A stretch of DNA of 64,000 nt from JBLXBZ01 sp048265185 (lineage in GTDB: Bacteria; Pseudomonadota; Alphaproteobacteria; Rhizobiales; Stappiaceae): assembly GCA_048265185.1 (NCBI GenBank), contig JBLXBZ010000001.1, forward strand, positions 1-64,000, in the 5' to 3' direction. A model generated the notes under the pieces. It did no database searches. It was not told the origin of the DNA and saw only the letters and a list, made by a program, of their open reading frames with translations. Below, one piece after another: positions 62,681 through 64,000 of this stretch. Each line of letters opens with the position of its first letter. The stretch's first letter is position 1. The position numbers and the translations under genes are program-made.

Positions 62681-64000
62681 CTAGATTTGGAGCTGATGAT
62701 AAACGTCGTCTCCAAGCCCCAGTTCTGCGGCGATTTCATCGAACTGAGCGTCGAAACGTTTCTGGCTGAGCGCGCTACGCACAGCGAAAATGAAAATAAA
62801 CAAGCCAAACAGGGCGCACGCGAGAATATCCCACCCGAAAGTCAGAATTCCCAAGCCGCCGCCAAATGAACCGCAATAGGAAATGACGCCCAGCCCGAAG
62901 AAATAGGGTAGGAGCCAAGCGGCTTCTTTCAGGTCGAGCCTGTTTTCACGAACAATTGTTCTGTAACGGAAGAAGAACAGACACAGCCCGAACAGCAGCA
63001 TGACGCCAAGGCGCCAGATGGTGTCCCAGCCGCTCCAATAGACGACCATTGTCGAGATGACGAAGGCCATTGGGGCGGTGATCCAAATGAACGGCACTTT
63101 GAATGACCTTGGCCGATCCGGCGTCAGAGAGCGGAGCGCGACCACCGCGATGGGCCCAACGACGAATGACAACACGATGGCCGCGCCGTTCAGCGCGACG
63201 ATCTCGGTGAAGGGGAGGAGAAACAGGAATCCGCCGGAAATCACCAGATTGAGCAACAGCGCTTTTAATGGAACGCCGTTCTCTGAAAGGCTTTCGAAAA
63301 TGCGGGGGATGAGTTTGTTGGCGGAAAGAGCCATGGTGAGCCGGGCGTTGGAGCCCACCGCCACCAGCGCGCCGCCGAATGGAGAGATCACCGCGCTGAC
63401 GTTCATCAAGCTAACGAGCCAGAGCAGGCCGACGGAGGCGGCGATGGCGCCAAGAGGGCCAAGCTCCGCAGTGAAGTGAATGTTCGCCCATCCTTGGGAT
63501 AAGTTATCTTCTGACAATGCGCCGACGAAGGCGATTTGCAGGCCGCCATAGATAATGAAACAAATCACGATGGAGAGAATGAGCGCGGTGGGAATGGTGA
63601 ATTTGGGATTGTGAACCTCGCCGGCCAGATCGATGGCGTGGCGAAAGCCGATCATTGAAAAAATAACGCCGCCGGATGACACTGCCGCGAGAATTCCTTC
63701 GATCCCCATGGGCGCGAAGCCGCCATATTCAGTCAGGTTTTCGACTTTGAACGAAGTCGAGATCAAAACGATCGCCACGAGGGAGGGAATTGCGATTTTC
63801 GCCCAGGTGATCGTGGAATTGATATAGGCGAAAAATCGCACGCCTTGGGCGTTGATGATGACGAACAGGATCAGCAGACCGATAGATGTGCCGACGCCAG
63901 CCGCGCTTAATGTCTCGTTGGCTGGAGTTTGATAAAGCCAATTTGCGAAGGGGGCGATGTATTTGAGCATGGCTTCGACTTCGATTGGCGCGGTTGTGTT
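62681..64000 (-). CDS. APC-superfamily amino-acid permease, N-terminus beyond the window
   Basis: The last 440 residues of a polytopic transporter. The frame stays open to the window edge (the first residues read are NTTAPIEVEA), so an ATG at 63970 is internal and the N-terminal helices are missing. About ten helices are visible, with GGVIFSMIGFRHAIDLAGEVHNPKFTIP and FGGALVAVGSNARLTMALSANKLIP resembling APC motifs. The substrate is unknown; resemblance to aspartate/proton symporters of the family is weak. Convergent with rpsI. Confidence 0.88.
   Translation of the reverse strand, partial: NTTAPIEVEAMLKYIAPFANWLYQTPANETLSAAGVGTSIGLLILFVIINAQGVRFFAYINSTITWAKIAIPSLVAIVLISTSFKVENLTEYGGFAPMGIEGILAAVSSGGVIFSMIGFRHAIDLAGEVHNPKFTIPTALILSIVICFIIYGGLQIAFVGALSEDNLSQGWANIHFTAELGPLGAIAASVGLLWLVSLMNVSAVISPFGGALVAVGSNARLTMALSANKLIPRIFESLSENGVPLKALLLNLVISGGFLFLLPFTEIVALNGAAIVLSFVVGPIAVVALRSLTPDRPRSFKVPFIWITAPMAFVISTMVVYWSGWDTIWRLGVMLLFGLCLFFFRYRTIVRENRLDLKEAAWLLPYFFGLGVISYCGSFGGGLGILTFGWDILACALFGLFIFIFAVRSALSQKRFDAQFDEIAAELGLGDDVYHQLQI

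Overview
The window is chromosomal DNA from an alphaproteobacterium, most probably of the order Hyphomicrobiales. The evidence is gene content and order: Rhizobiales-type two-cysteine porins, the block rpoZ-rsh-DUF2062-acpS-lepB-rnc-era-recO-parC, ldtR/ldtP with a DUF6163 neighbour, glyA-nrdR-ribD-ribE-ribH-nusB-thiL, bamE divergent from a cytochrome bc1 chaperone gene, DUF177-plsX-fabH-ihfA-merR, and a metal-site variant of HemB typical of the group. GC content looks moderate (low to mid 50s by eye). I cannot name the genus. No plasmid, phage, insertion sequence, CRISPR or integrase gene is visible.

Layout. 1-3372: two tandem paralogous outer-membrane porins, the first with highly optimised codons, the second not. 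3398-6039: an alpha/beta hydrolase, dapA and smpB. 6099-16191 (minus strand): parC, recO, era, rnc, lepB, acpS, a DUF2062 protein, rsh and rpoZ, covering DNA topology and repair, RNA processing, secretion, lipid carrier activation and the stringent response. 16192-16885 has no gene but holds a run of inverted repeats and a possible pseudoknot just before a LabA-like NYN gene; a family 5 uracil-DNA glycosylase follows. 18323-26283: bpt, an SLC13 permease, an RDD membrane protein, threonine ammonia-lyase, a LysE exporter divergent from a MocR regulator, and hemB. 26525-30263: valine catabolism (isobutyryl-CoA dehydrogenase, 3-hydroxyisobutyryl-CoA hydrolase, 3-hydroxyisobutyrate dehydrogenase) around a DUF6163 protein. 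30611-32798: the regulator LdtR and the L,D-transpeptidase it is expected to control, separated by an operator-rich spacer.

32878-39060: a small conserved protein, glyA, nrdR, the riboflavin genes ribD-ribE-ribH, nusB and thiL. 39295-46335: an MFS transporter, bamE, the bc1 chaperone, DUF177, plsX, fabH, ihfA, a MerR regulator and tRNA-Pro(GGG). 46475-56502: an exopolysaccharide locus with an O-antigen ligase/polymerase-like protein, initiating sugar-phosphate transferase, GT4 glycosyltransferase, short Wza-like lipoprotein, Wzc-like co-polymerase with a degenerate kinase domain, a GNAT/FemAB-like acyltransferase and a polysaccharide deacetylase. No flippase is present in the window. 56459-64000: DUF2842, ctaA, metY, a CoA-binding protein, an ECHDC3-like protein, a PaaI-type thioesterase, rplM-rpsI and an APC permease cut by the window edge.

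Most of the window is housekeeping sequence. The parts most worth a second look are non-coding: the structured region upstream of the NYN gene, the ldtR-ldtP spacer with two palindromes and a tandem repeat, the helically phased repeats in front of the MocR gene, and a palindrome between the ECHDC3-like and thioesterase genes. Among the proteins, the Wzc-like co-polymerase without a Walker A motif stands out. All family assignments come from reading sequences by eye; no database search was run.
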